This document shows, piece by piece, positions 16,281-29,200 of a stretch of 64,000 nt of DNA. Made by a program: the position numbers and the translations under genes. The stretch spans positions 186,001-250,000 of the forward strand of contig NC_052480.1 of NCBI RefSeq assembly GCF_009730915.1. The letters run 5' to 3'. Origin of the DNA: Dioscorea cayenensis subsp. rotundata (lineage: Eukaryota; Streptophyta; Magnoliopsida; Dioscoreales; Dioscoreaceae). The notes under the pieces were generated by a model. That model ran no database searches and had not been told where the DNA came from. It saw only the letters and a list, made by a program, of their open reading frames with translations. Within the stretch, counting starts at the first letter, position 1. Each line of letters begins with the position of its first letter.

Positions 16281-16712
16281 TTTTGTGTGAAAGCAAAACT
16301 TGGCTGGAAGTATTCGAGAGTTTCAAAATATTTCAAAGATGGCAATATCCAAAGATAGGCATATTTTTCCCCCCTTGGTCTAGATGGCAGGTTATTTCTT
16401 TGGAAATTACTTTTTCTTTGATGTTTAATATACCAATTAGCCTAGAAATAGAGGTCTCCCCCTTGCAGAATAAAAACTCAATCTCTCTTTTATTCTCTCC
16501 TCTTTATGGAATTAATATAGGCCAATTTCCAAGGCATAGGCAAGTTGCCAAACCTCGTTAAACTTTGTGTTGCCTTCTTTTATTGCTCTCTTCATTTATT
16601 CCGCTATGATTCACTATTTGTTTTTTTTAACAAGGAGGTCATTCAAGCCACTGTACATGATGCACCTCTGTACCTGTCTGTCATTTGATTTGGTACTTAT
16701 AGCCTTTGTTAG

Positions 16713-16714
<2 letters not shown>

Positions 16715-16749
<35 letters not shown>

Positions 16750-16780
16750 TGTATGTATATATATATATATATATATAATA
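16715..16780. repeat. (TA)n microsatellite, interrupted
   Basis: An almost uninterrupted run of TA dinucleotides is broken by a short CATATATGTATG segment near 16744-16755. It creates spurious Tyr-Ile reading frames on both strands. Confidence 0.9.
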
Positions 16781-17065
16781 TATTATGACAAATACTCATA
16801 AAATATATTTTGGAGTTCAAGTATCCGAAAATCAAATTGGAGACCATCTTAAATGTGTCCCTGATACCATAAAAATTACAATCTGTACAAAGATCATCAT
16901 ACAAAGAAAAATTAAAAAAACAATTGTGGTTACCAGCAAAAAATCAATTAAAAAAAAGTCAGCAATCTCATGAGGCATAAACTTGGTGGCTTTCTAAGCT
17001 ATGAGCACTTTGCCAATCTCCCCACCAACACATGCACACACAGTTTAAAAACTATCACACAAATT

Positions 17066-17174
17066 TTTTTTCACTTGACAAAATATAAACTACCAAGAAA
17101 AGAATAAAACTAGCAGTAGTTTATATTTTGTCAAGTGAAAAAAGTGTAAACTACCAAGAAAAGAATAAAACTAG
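17066..17174. repeat. Perfect 27-bp inverted repeat overlapping a direct repeat
   Basis: The arms 17066-17092 and 17117-17143 are exact reverse complements over 27 bases with a 24-base loop. A 28-base direct repeat beginning TAAACTACCAAGAAAAGAAT overlaps the structure at 17086-17113 and 17147-17174. The arrangement looks like the result of a templated repair or strand switch and could extrude as a hairpin. Confidence 0.85.
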
Positions 17175-17420
17175 AATCAAACCAATATTTACACATCTTC
17201 TCTCACATCAACTATCCATCAGTTCTAAAAAAAATCATGAAAAACAAAGTGTGTGAACCCTTTCTTGGAGCGCACGCTAGGCTTGCTCTAATGGCGAGGG
17301 GAAGGGGTCAAGGTGGTCAGAAGCTTGCATTTCAAGGGTGATTTTGCAGTGGTTGATGGAGCTCGTTCAGAGACAATGGAGGAAGTTTGATCAGAGGTTG
17401 TTGATGATGGAGTCAATGAG

Positions 17421-18330
17421 TTGTTGAAGATGGAAAGTCCGGTTGTGGAGATGGAGCGAACCTTAAATCAGATGCCATTACTGGAGAATTTGAAAGGGAA
17501 TTCTGCTAGTATGTTGAGTATTAATAAGAATTTAGATGAGTTATGCTTGCAATCTACTTGTAGGGAAGCGATTGATGATGGGAAAGAGAAACAAAATCAA
17601 GATCAAGGATTGAAACGTTGGGTTGCTTTGTTTGCGGAAAATCAAATGAAGTAGAAAGGGAATGAACTAAATTTCATTTCTCCATCTGTACTAAATGGTC
17701 AGAGAATTGTAAAATTCCATTCAGATGAGGTGACGAATGAGATAAAACAATGGAAGAAAACTTTAATTGGTTGTGTGTATGGGATGTAGCCAAGATTGGA
17801 GCGTTTCAATGCTTTTATTCAAGCTAGATGGAGGAAATATGGGGTGTTGAATGTCTCAAGAGTGAATACTGATATGTTTCTAGTTAAATTCTCTGGAGAA
17901 GATGGCTGTGATGAGGTATTGCAAGATGGACCTTTCACATTTGATAATCATCCAATAGTATTGAAGAAATGGCATCCAAAAATGAAGCTAGACATTACTA
18001 TTTGTGCTCTTCTTATTTGGATTCAGCTCCCTCATCTACCTTGGGAATTTTGGACAATGGATATGCTAAGCAAGATTGGAAGCATATGTGGGAAACCATT
18101 ATATTGTGATAAGTATACTGTCTCTAAATTGAAGCTGGGGCTAGAATCCTTGTGGAGATGGATTCGTCTAGAGAATTCCTAGAAATGATTGATCCGGTGG
18201 ATGAAAAAGGAATTGTTATTCAACAAAAAGTTCTCTATGAATGGAAGCCTTCTATTTGTACGGGTTGTAGGAAGTTTGGGCATTTAAAACAAGATTGCAA
18301 GGAAGGAAAAACTGAGAAAATGGTTTAGAA
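17421..18330 (+). pseudogene. LINE ORF1 remnant (DUF4283 plus CCHC zinc knuckle)
   Basis: The segment 17796-18182 reads through a DUF4283-like nucleic-acid-binding region (FNAFIQARWRKYGVLNVSRV, then FDNHPIVLKKWHP and IWIQLPHLPWEFW). After a frame change a knuckle, CTGCRKFGHLKQDC, is encoded at about 18256-18297. ORF1 proteins of plant LINEs bind the element's RNA. Internal stops (for example near 17652 and 17789) and a frameshift near 18150 break it. Confidence 0.8.
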
Positions 18331-18780
18331 AATGAAAAGAAAGCTAGAGCAAGAAGTAGGGGTTGCAAATTCAAAAACTATAGAGAGGGAGTAAGATGTG
18401 GGGTTGGGATATTTGGAAAATAATGCAGTGCAAGGTACTGATGGGGGTAAATTGAAGGAAATAATTAAAGGGAAGGCAGTTTGTAAGGAGACTAAGCCTA
18501 ATTACAATAAACAGATTGATCCTTAGTAATTGGTGGAGAAAAATAATGGCAATGAGGTTTTAGGTGGTGTGCAAATCGACAGGAAAAAGGGTGGTAAATC
18601 CTTTATTTAGTGGAATGGTAAATTGAATAGTTATGAGGATACTAGTTGAAGTAACAGCTTTGGTATCCTATATTTGGCTGCAAGAGGGAGTGAAAGGCTT
18701 TCACTGAACGTTGGACAAGGTATTGAGGAGGGTAGGAAGGGTCGAAAGGCTAACCTACCAAAGATGCTATCAAATGATTA

Positions 18781-19430
18781 TATCCTAGAATGTTAGAGGA
18801 CTTAACAGTCCTCCGAAGCAATCAGAAGTTAGGAGTATGATTGCAAGGTATAGGATTGTTGTTATGGGTGTTGTGGAAACTATAGTAAAAGAAGAGAATA
18901 TGCTGGCAGTGTGGGAGAATTTGAAGTTAAATCAATGGAATATGAAACATAATTATATGCTGAGTGAGCTTGGGAGAATCTGGATTTTATTTGATACTTG
19001 TCATGTTATGTTAGAAGTTTTGGAAATGAGTATGCAATTCATTCATTGTAAGATCATATGGGGAAATGAATTGTTTTATTGGACATGTGTGTGTGGATCA
19101 TATGATCTTGGAAAAAAAAGGGAGTTGTGGAGGGATTTAGCAAGAATTGGAAATTGTTTAAATGAGCCATGGCTCCTGCAGGGAGACTTCAATGCAGTTT
19201 GTAGTAATGCTGATAGAATTGGAGGTAATCCTATAAATGAAGAGGCTGCAAATGATTTCCAGAATTTGATTTTTTGCCTAGATCTAATTGAAGTGCATTT
19301 TAATGGTCCGAAGTTTACATGGACTAATTTTCAAGAGGGTGACAGAAGGACTTTTAGAAAATTGGATTGGTGTTTTGCAAATCAACTTTGGCATAAAAAA
19401 AAAGACCTGAGCCAGTGTGTTCAGTAATCA
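18781..19430 (+). pseudogene. LINE endonuclease remnant
   Basis: The frame 18837-19427 contains LLQGDFNAVCSNADRIGG and, further on, FNGPKFTWTNFQEGDRRTFRKLDW. These are hallmark blocks of the exonuclease-endonuclease-phosphatase fold that nicks target DNA for LINE insertion. The early catalytic block is weak: VVMGVVET resembles the usual block with a catalytic Glu. The upstream start is lost. Confidence 0.8.
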
Positions 19431-20033
19431 ATTGCAATCTTTCAGATCATTGTGGAATTTTGACTAATATAAGACCATTAACAAGAATGAGAAGAGTTCC
19501 ATTTAGATTTTATAATATGTGAAGTCAGCACCCATTGTTTTTCAAGATTGTAGAAAAAGTTTGGAGTATGCCAATAGCAGGAAGCAATATGTACAGGCTA
19601 TATCAAAGGTTGAGGATGCTTAGAGTTGACTTGAGAGCTCTTAATAGGGATATTTTTGATAAAGTGTCTGAACAAGTATCAAAATGCCGAGTTGAATTGG
19701 AGGAGATTAAAAGAAAGTTACTGATGAATCCTTTTTAATATATAGGATTTCAACAAGAGAAGAAAATCAAAATTGTGCAGTTAATGAAATTGATTAAGTG
19801 GGAGGAGAGTTGTTTGAGGCAGAAGTCAAGGTGTCAATGGGTTCAAGAAGGTGATCAAATAACTAAATTTTTCTTTAGAATTTTGCAACAGAGAAAGGGC
19901 AGAAGTAACATTACACAGTTAAGGCTTCCTAATGGTGAAGTATGTACAGATCATGATATTATCAAAGAGACTTTACTGACACATTTTAAGAACTTATTGG
20001 GAACTGAACTGGTTTTCAGAACATGATTGTTTC

Positions 20034-21482
20034 TGAAGAGGCTGGAGACATGCTTTGTAAAAGGGTGACTGATGAAGAAATAAAACAAGCATTATGGAGC
20101 ATTAATGATGATAAAATCCCTGGTCCAGATGGGTTTAATAGTTTTATTCTTCAAGAAAGTATGGAACATTGTGGGAAAGGAATTCTGTTTGGCCATTAAG
20201 GATTTTTTTTTTTTCCATTGGATTGATGTTAAAACAAGCAAATTCTTCATTGATCACATTAATTCCTAAAGTTGTCAGTCTTGAATTAGTGACAGATTTT
20301 GGACCTATATTATGTTGTAATGTGATATACAAAACTATATCAAAAATTCTAGCAAGTAGATCGAGGATCATTCTGAATGAGATTATACATTTAAACCAGT
20401 CAGCATTTATTCCTGGGAGGCTGATTTCAGATAATATCTTGTTAGCACATGAACTTCTCAGGGGGTATCACAACAAAAAGTTGGGGTGTTGTGCTATGAA
20501 GATTAACTTGCAAAAATCTTATGATTCAATTTTATGGGACTTCCTAGAAGAGGCTTTTAGATTTCTAGATTTTTTTCATCAAATTGGCCATGAATTATGT
20601 TAGAACATGTATGTTTTTAGTCAAGGTTAATGTGCAAATGGAAGGTTATTATCCTGGGAAGGCTGGTTTGAGGCAAGGTGACCCTATCTCACCATTGTTA
20701 TTTGTATTATGCATGAAATATCTAACCAGAGTCCTTTATAAGCTGACAGGGGATGGATTTAATTTTCACAGAGTTTGTGAGGAGCTTCAATTAAACCATT
20801 TATGCTTTGCTGATGATCTCTTTATATTTGCAAATGGTGATGTCAGATCTATAACAATGATTCACAAGGCCTTAGATCATTTCAAAAGGGATTTCGAGGT
20901 TGAGGCCAAATATGGAGAAGAGTGAAATTTTTTTTTTCTGGAGTGGAGCAGAATGTGAAAATTCAAATCATGAAGATTGTGGGATTCAAAGAAGGAGTAC
21001 TACCAGTCAAGTATCATGGCCTTCCTTTGATTTCAACTAGAATGAAAAAGGAATTTTGCCAAGATTTAATTTCCAAAATCACAGCCAGAATTCAAAGCTG
21101 GACTGTTAAAACTTTGTCTTATGCAGGTAGATTGCAATTGGTGAATTCAGTGTTATCAAGTATGATGGTGTACTGGTGTTCAATATTCATATTACTAAAG
21201 GCTGTGATTACTGATGAGGAAAAGCTGTGTAGGAATATCTTGTGGCATGGAAATGATGGGGTAAGAAGAGGTGGCTTATTGGCATGGAAAGAAGTGTGTA
21301 AGCCAAAAGGTTTGGGAATTGGGAGGCCTGGGTGTAAAACCATTGATGCTGTGGAATCAAGCAATACAAATGAAGCATATATGGGAGTTGATTCTGGAGA
21401 AGACCTTGTGGGCCATCTGGGTGATCAAGACCAAATTAAAAAAGTTGAGTTTTTGGGGTATTACAAAAACAGCAGACAGTAG
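20034..21482 (+). pseudogene. LINE reverse transcriptase remnant
   Basis: RT blocks occur across several frames: DDKIPGPDGFN (about 20110), LITLIPKVV, NQSAFIPGRLISDNILLAHE (20393), LRQGDPISPLLFVL (20668) and the catalytic box in HLCFADDLFIFANGD (20797), followed by thumb-like sequence to 21480. At least three frame changes and several stops separate the pieces, so no full polymerase could be made. Confidence 0.88.
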
Positions 21483-21899
21483 TTAAATTGGAGAAATTTA
21501 CTGAAGTTGAGAAAATTAACAAACCCTTTGGTGAATTATCAGATTGGAGATGGGAAGACTTTCTCATTTCGGTATAATCCTTGGTGTAATGGAAGTTCTA
21601 TTGTAGATAGATTTCCAGGAATAAGTTTCAGGAGACCTTACATGTCAAAAACTGCCAGGGTGTTTGAATACTGGAAAAATGGAATATTGGAATTACCAGC
21701 CAGATATTATGATTTTCCTCAATGAAAATTTTGTTTTGGATGATAATAAACAAGACTACATTGAGTGGAAACCTAAAAACAGGGGATGTTTAATGTTAAT
21801 TTGGCTTTGAATTCTCTGGTACAACCCAGGGAGAAAGTGTGTTGGGCTAAATTGGTGTGGTCAGCTAGTAATGTCCCAAGATAATCTTTTGTGTTACGG

Positions 21900-22363
21900 T
21901 TGGCTCTATAGGGAAATTGCTTACTGAAGACAAGTTATTGCAATGGAGGATTGTTGAGTCAGATGTATGTGTACTCTGTAAATAAGAGGGTGAAAGAATT
22001 AAGCATATCTTTTTTAAATGTGTTTTTTCTAAGGCAATGTGGAGCAAGGTTTTGTCGGCAGTCAACCTGAGAAGAAGGATACTACAATGGAAAAGAGAGA
22101 TCAGCTGGTTCATTCGAAAAGCAATGGGAAAGACATTACTTGCAAAAATGAGAAGAACAGCCTTGATTGCTTGTGTTTACACTTTATGGAGAGCAAGGAA
22201 TGAGGCAATTTTTCAGAATAAATGTGTTACTAAAGCAACAGTTTTTGAGCAAATAAGGGAGGTTATGATATTCAAGTATCAAGGTCTCCTAACAAAAGAA
22301 AAAGAAGCTGGGAATGGGCTTATGAAAAGATGGTTTGTTCGAATGAAATCTCAGGTGATGTGA
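21900..22363 (+). pseudogene. LINE C-terminal zinc-finger segment (zf-RVT type)
   Basis: A frame read from about 21960 gives CVLCK, a stop, then IKHIFFKCVFSKAMWSKVL, matching the Cys/His cluster usually at the end of plant LINE polymerases. The following frame to 22363 encodes the basic tail. It is broken by a stop near 21984. Confidence 0.65.
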
Positions 22364-22768
22364 AGACGAAGGTTGGTAAAAGGGGCGAGGGAAATTATAA
22401 CTGTTAGTGGAAGGTGATTGGCTGATAAAAAGATTTGTTTTAGTGAAATAATGAAGTGAAGTTCAGTTTGCTGGTTGATAATGGATGGTTTAAAAAGAAG
22501 ATGAATAGTAATTGGGCAAGTTTGGTGCTGGTCCTGCTGCCAGGTGGAGTTTGGGTGACTGGACTGGTTTATGAACTGGAGGATGTTGAAATAGTTGGAA
22601 AGGTGGGATTCCACTGAAGATAATTGATTTGGTTTGGTTGTAATTGAATGTGAAGTTATGTTTGGTGTTGTAAGCCGATTGGATGATCATCCAATTAGTT
22701 GAGTTTTAAAATGTTTTGTACTGTTGAGCTTAATAAATATTTTGATTTTGGTTTGAAAAAAAAAAACT

Positions 22769-23201
22769 GACTGGTTGTACGTACAGTCAAATAAATAAAA
22801 GCCAATCAACATCATTATAATGTGTCAAAAAGAATATCTTTTGGAATTACTGCAACTAATTGCTGGGGATTATCCTATCCCCACTGATCTTTTTAATTCT
22901 TGAACCTAAGCATGCTTTTCTTTGGGTACAATTCCCAGAAATCAAGCCAACGCCAACATCTCTAGAGTGATGAGAACACTAAAAAGAGCTTATCAACTGG
23001 ACCAACGAAGATTTGCTGTCATTCCCTCTTTATCAAGAATATTGAATCACCCAAATTTGCAGAAGAGCAATTGCCTTCAGCATTATAAACACACCAAATT
23101 GCTCAATGCCCATATTACCAATCTCAAGCTTCTAGAGGAAACACAATTAAGATCAAGCTACACAGCCTACTTGGTGATCAAATATATAATCATGGCACTT
23201 C
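22769..23201. other. Short interval between LINE tail and myotubularin stop
   Basis: Probably contains the 3' untranslated region of the minus-strand myotubularin gene. No other feature is visible. Confidence 0.4.
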
Positions 23202-26200
23202 CTACTCTGATCCAAAATAGCCTTCAACAATGGATAATCGATCAAATGCATCAAAATTTGCCTTCAATCCAACAAATTGACTGCCTAGCTGTGCACAGCC
23301 ACCATCCGGCCACTTACAACCCTCTCTTGTGCCAAATGGGCAAAGAGTCTCACACATCCTACTGCTCCAATTATCAGAAACCATACTATCCTCCACAGCA
23401 GAGATGGATACAGAAAAATCATTTTTGTCATCATGCAGCCCTTCAGCATCTGAATCTCTTCGTAAAGAGTATGACAAGCCCCCCTTTATATCTGGTGAAC
23501 CACTCCCTGTATCCATTAAATTATTCTCATTACTCGAAAAGTGCACTTTACATCCCAGTGACTGTATTGCCCGCCTAATGGCAAGACTCTCCCTATAGGT
23601 TCTTCTGGTTGTTGCTATAGCTGATTTGCTGGTATGTTTCTCCTTCTGTAATTCCGCAACTAGACATTCCATGTTTATTTTAAGATTCCTAGCTTTCGTT
23701 TCAGCCATCTCCTTTTCCTACAATTAATCAAATATGAGACAAAAAACCAAAACAACCATCAAACTAACATCCCAACATCAAGTGTGATTACCATCAGACA
23801 AATGCAATTTTAGCAAGTACACTCTTAATACCAATTATATTAAATTCCAACAAAAGGAAAACAATACCTTATGTGCTTCTGTGTACTTTTCTAATATAAT
23901 GCGATACTGACATTCAATTTCCCCTACTCCAGCTTCTGAAGGACAAGCCCACCTTAAATGAAATTGTGGCCAAAGTGTCGGAGCTAATGCAGCAGCAGGA
24001 GGCAAAAGTGGACAATCATGTGTTGCTTGATTGTAAAAGGGATTGCGGTGGACATGAGAGCTCCCACCAGCCTCACGAATACTTGCCAGATACATCCATA
24101 TGCACCCACAGGCGTCAAAAATACCAGACTGTTGTCTTTCCTTCTCACTAAAAGAAAAGATACATCGTAGAATATATATTATTCAGAATCATGCCAAAAC
24201 ATAAAATATAAATTTTCTAATTGCATAAAATGATTATTTTCTATACAAAAAGACACTGTTCAAGTCAAACTCCATTATTTAAAGAGTACAATAAGGAATA
24301 CATATCCATAAGTAGAGTCAATATCAAAAGCTCCATAAGTCAAAAAAATATCACATGTTCAACTAGATTTTTACCTGGCATGGTCAAGACATGGTTTGAT
24401 ATGCTACACAAAGCTAATAAGGGGAAGCATTATTGTATAACCTAAATCAGCATACAGAGTAAGAGGTTTCCTTGCCCCAGAAGCTTAACTTGAGCTCAAA
24501 ACAAGCAGACAAAATGGTACACCAAGACCCACTGCTAGAGTATAGAGCAGCAAACTGGAGTCAAGCTAAAATTTTGAAGAATAGAACAAGGGACATGGTC
24601 ATTTCCCTCAGCACTCACTAGTATAACAGAGCTATGAAGGCCTTAATTTGATGCCCCACTTGATGCTTATTTTTCCCAGAAAGTTTTCTTGCAAGCAATC
24701 ATAATTTTTTTTTATAAGAGTCAATATAAACCTCAACGAGAAATCCAAGCAATAAAAAGCAAGACTTATATGCTTTATGCTTATGCTTAACTAGCACAAC
24801 AAATTATTCTTGCAACTACCATTAAAAACAAAGTACCTGTTGCAGAAAAAGTTCCCAAAGCGACAAGATAACACGCAATCTAGAAAATCAACCAAGAAAA
24901 CCTGGATACACATTAAAAAGAATAATGTATTTAGTTGCTAAAATTCATTCATAACATGGCAGCTCATATGCATACAAGTACATATATACACAACAAGCCT
25001 CCTAAAATTAGAAAGAAACTCACCGATGAGAACTCAAAAGCACATGGATACACCCGAAGTAGCTGCGCAACGCAATCAATCCACTGCAAAAAGCAAATTT
25101 AAATTAGAGTATTTGAACGATGAAAGAGGATAAATTTGGGCTCTCAATGACAAATTAAAAGAACAAATAGCTGAATGTAGTAGCACAGAAACAATTATTT
25201 AGTCACTTCTGTCTAGGGCCGTAAAACAGCCAAGCTGGGCTTGGCTCAAGCTTGATTAGGCCTAAATATATGGAGCTCGAGCTTGAACTTAACAAACCGA
25301 GACCCAACTGGCAACCAAGGACAGGGAAGACAGAGGAAATAGCCCCCACCCATTGGTGACAAGGCAGAGAAATTAAACCCAGCAACCAGCGAGCCAGGAT
25401 TAGGACGATGATCGATATATCATTTTCATTAAGAATGTAGAGATTCACAGGGGATTTGTTTAGGATTTTAGGGAAATTTAAATTAAGTCCTTCATAAAAA
25501 CTAGAGCTAGAATTTAGTTCTTTCTCGTATGGAAGAAAAATTCATATGAGCCCTTATTTAAAATAAAATTTAAACATAACTCCCTTAATAAATTATTAAT
25601 TAAAACAAGATATGATTATAAATGTTATACAACTGCACCTAACCTATATCTACAAACACACGAAAATACATACATATATGTAAATTGGTAATTGAGCCTT
25701 ATCAAAGAGCCAAGGTATATTTGAGCTGCACTCATTTAATCAATGAACCTGAAATCTCGGCTCAAATTTCAATTCATTTATATTGAGTGAGCTTGAGCGA
25801 GCCAAAACCAAACATAGACGGCTAGGCTTATTTGGTAGCTTTATTTTCATCATAAACTGATGCATTTTCACTAAATGCAGAACAACAAGAATGAATAAAA
25901 AAGTTATGACCCAACAGAAGGGCTAATTATGCTTTTGCCTAATAAAGATAAGTCTGAGTTGCTACCCATTTCATAGTTGAAAATTTTAATAAGTGGCAGA
26001 TAATATTTCAAAAAAATTTCACCCAAAAGAAACATGCAATAGTTTTATCTTCCAAAAGCATGACACCATAAAATCAAAAGTCATCTGAAGACTGAAGTCA
26101 AAGGTAGGAGCATACCTGCAAGAATATGGGGGAACAATTGTTTGAAGTCTGTGAATGTAATGAGCTATTGGCAGAGGATTGGGGCCCCAAAGAAGAAGTC

Positions 26201-29200
26201 CTCATCGGAGGCGTTGAAATATTTCCCACAGAAGACTGCCTGGGTAACTCTAACGGTGTATTATTGTTTCCAGACGTTGTCGGAATCCCCATCCGATCTG
26301 AAAATGGATGCCCAAATGCAAGCCAATCTTTTTCAACAAGTGCCTAAAGAAACAGATATCAACAAACCAGATTACAAGACAATGAACAAAAAAAGACTAA
26401 CACAATGAATGACTCTATAAGAACAGCCTGAGCATCTGCTAGTGAAGAAAATGAGTAGCAATTAATTACAAGCACCTGAAAACCTTTGAAGGTCCGATAG
26501 TAAGGATCAAGCAATAAACCCGCAAGCGAAACCAATTGAGTTGTCCTGTCCCACCCATCACTATAGTAAAATAAAAGGTGTTATTCTTTGAAATTTCAAA
26601 ATCCAAATGACTATACAAACTTCAAGGTCGTGGAATGCAGTTCAAAGCCCATACTATGGTTCCAATGGTTCTGACTTCCTACCATAGTATCTCTGCATCA
26701 GAACCTTTTTGCACATTAACCCATGCAAAACTGAAAACACAAAGCTAGTAATTATTAACTCACTAAATCCCCAAACTACGTTTCTGGAATGACTTTTATA
26801 TGCTATAGAAATTACATTAACAGTAGCATACACAGTGAATTAAAGAAGGAATGAAGGTGATGAAGTGTTTTCACACTAAAAATACACTTACACCAATGAC
26901 GAAAGCTTCCTAACATCAGGGACATATTTGGAAGAATATGGATTTGGATGACAGTGAACACACACACACACACACAAAAGACGTTTAAAAAATCAGGCCT
27001 ATACATTCCCAGTGATGTGTCATGTAACATCATATTACAGCAAGGATAATAGACATCAAAACCTTAAACCAAAGCAACAAACTAATTGTAATCATAAAGT
27101 ACCATAGCAATTAGCAAGAAGCACGGACAATACAAATGATACCCAAATAGTCAAGTAAACAGGAAAGCAAAGAGAGAAAAACCTGCAATGCACCAGAACT
27201 GAAGCTGATTCTAGGGCAACACGTGCAGCAATCCAGGCAGAACCAGCCAGGACATTCTGAACATGAATTAACCACCCACTTTCTCCTAGGCTTGAAACAG
27301 AAGCTGACATACTGCTCAGGTGGCCACCACTCCATGTCCGTTCACCATTCCTCTGACATAAAGATGAAAGGAAGTCAGACATCAACAGATGTTCCAATCA
27401 TGAAGTTGATCAGGCAATTACTTACATTTGACACACTAGGCTGAATTATAGTTACAGAATGGTTAGAATACTAATAAAAAAAAGCACTTTATTTGGCAAA
27501 AAAAGCAATGAGATTGTTGGGTCCTGATTTAGAAATTAGTCCCTGACATATGATACAAGCATGCTATCAGACCTCCAGATTAATGGTCATTACATGCGTT
27601 ACCACCATAGACATCAGCAAATCAAACAACTACATCCCCAGGAAGGGCTCCAATGCAAACAATCAATCTGGAGACAACAGAACACAGAAGTATGTGACGG
27701 AAATAGTGTACAAGACAAATTTCTACCAATCAAAAGACAAGTAAGCAAAAATATGTCACATGCTATTGGTAACAGCTTATAGGCAATTACCATGTTTAGT
27801 TATGAAGGAAGCCACTTCATTGTTGTCATTGATCATACTGTACATTATGGATGGGAGTATTATGCAAAAAATGTTACTAGGAAACAGAACTCTGTTAGAA
27901 CCTAAAATAAGGGCCCTCAGCTCACCAAGAAAGATGACATTCCATCAGATGAGGTCGTCCCATGAGTGTCCAAGTAGTCTCTTACTCGCGCAAGACTCTC
28001 TCTCATGAAGTGTATGTTATCAATCCCGAAAAATACAACCTACAAAAAGTAGGAAAGGTGCCTTACAGAAATAAGAGATGTACACTTAAAAGGAAAAGGA
28101 ATGTAATATACAGTAGCACCTATCAATAAAAAGGACTGACCTCAGAATGAAAATAATTAGAAGAAGATTCTGAACCACCTCCCATTGCCCCATTTGCTCA
28201 AAGCATTCTTCTTGGGCCTTGCATCAGCAATATAGAGCTTCCTGAGACAAATATTTCACGTTACCGATGTATTCTGGAGTTCTCTGGCTAAAGCGATTAG
28301 TTATTATATCTTGCTTCCCACACAGACAGATCAAGAGCAAATAAAAATAAAACAGATAATACCCACCAGAGATGTGTGTACATGAGAAACCAAAACCCTC
28401 AAGAGGGAAATATAAGCCTAAAACGACAGCATGAAGAACTGAGAATGAACAATAACAACAATTGCTTGGATAGGAAACAAGATGTATCTTTTGCTGAGAA
28501 AAAGAAAATAAGGAAAATGGCCTTGCAATGGTATTCCATTAGAATGATATAGAAGCAGTAAATACCTTCTTCCCTTTTCACCAGCAGTTTGAGTGCAAAG
28601 AGCAGCAACAAGCTTCTCATCTGCATTGCTGATAAGTATAGATCATTCAACTAATAGGCTTAATAAGGATGGTATCATTCAATTGATGATAAACGGAAAT
28701 GAGTACCTCCTCACATTCATCATGAGACCAACTAATGGTTGTGATGACCTCGCAAGAACAGCTCCAGTTCCTATATTGAGATCATTTTAATTCAATTGTG
28801 TAGCTCCCAAAATATAGATTAAATTTCCACAAAATATGCACAGATGTGTTTTTATCTGCTGATGAAATACTGTAAAGAAGATCATATGAAATGCAGCTCA
28901 AGAGGAAAAAAAAAACGGCACAGACCAGGATTACACCATGATATCACAGGAACCCGGGACCTCCCACGGAAAGTAGAAGCCTGAAGTACTTCTTCATCGC
29001 TAAGATAAGAAATGAAGAAATTTGATCTCATTATAAAGAGAAACATTAGCATTATCTCTGCTTCAAGGTATTCAACAGCAAAGAGTTGGCATTCCCTATT
29101 CAAAATTCCTTAAAATTATACCTGATAGATTTTGGCAGGATCAGGGAAGAAGGATAAGTTGTGCATAGAGTGTAGCTGTTATTTACTGCAGTTACTCTCC

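Larger units (their letters stand above)
16281..17279. other. Gene-free interval between copia remnant and LINE
   Basis: It contains a long TA-rich microsatellite (about 16715-16780) and a strong hairpin with a direct repeat (17066-17174), listed separately. Nothing protein-coding is supportable. The 5' end of the LINE may lie in the last part. Confidence 0.5.
17280..22768 (+). mobile_element. Decayed plant LINE (L1-type non-LTR retrotransposon)
   Basis: The element carries, in the right order, an ORF1 with a DUF4283-like domain and CCHC knuckle, then an apurinic-type endonuclease, reverse transcriptase, and a Cys/His zinc-finger segment. It ends in a 3' region with AATAAA near 22730 and an A tract at about 22757-22767. 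Many stop codons and frame changes make it inactive. The 5' border is approximate, and I could not find a target-site duplication. Its 3' end lies about 430 bases from the stop codon of the convergent myotubularin gene. Confidence 0.9.

Noticed and set aside
23329-23598. Plus-strand open frames opposite the last myotubularin exon
   Set aside because: The minus strand matches the family's C-terminus to its end; plus frames lack any motif.
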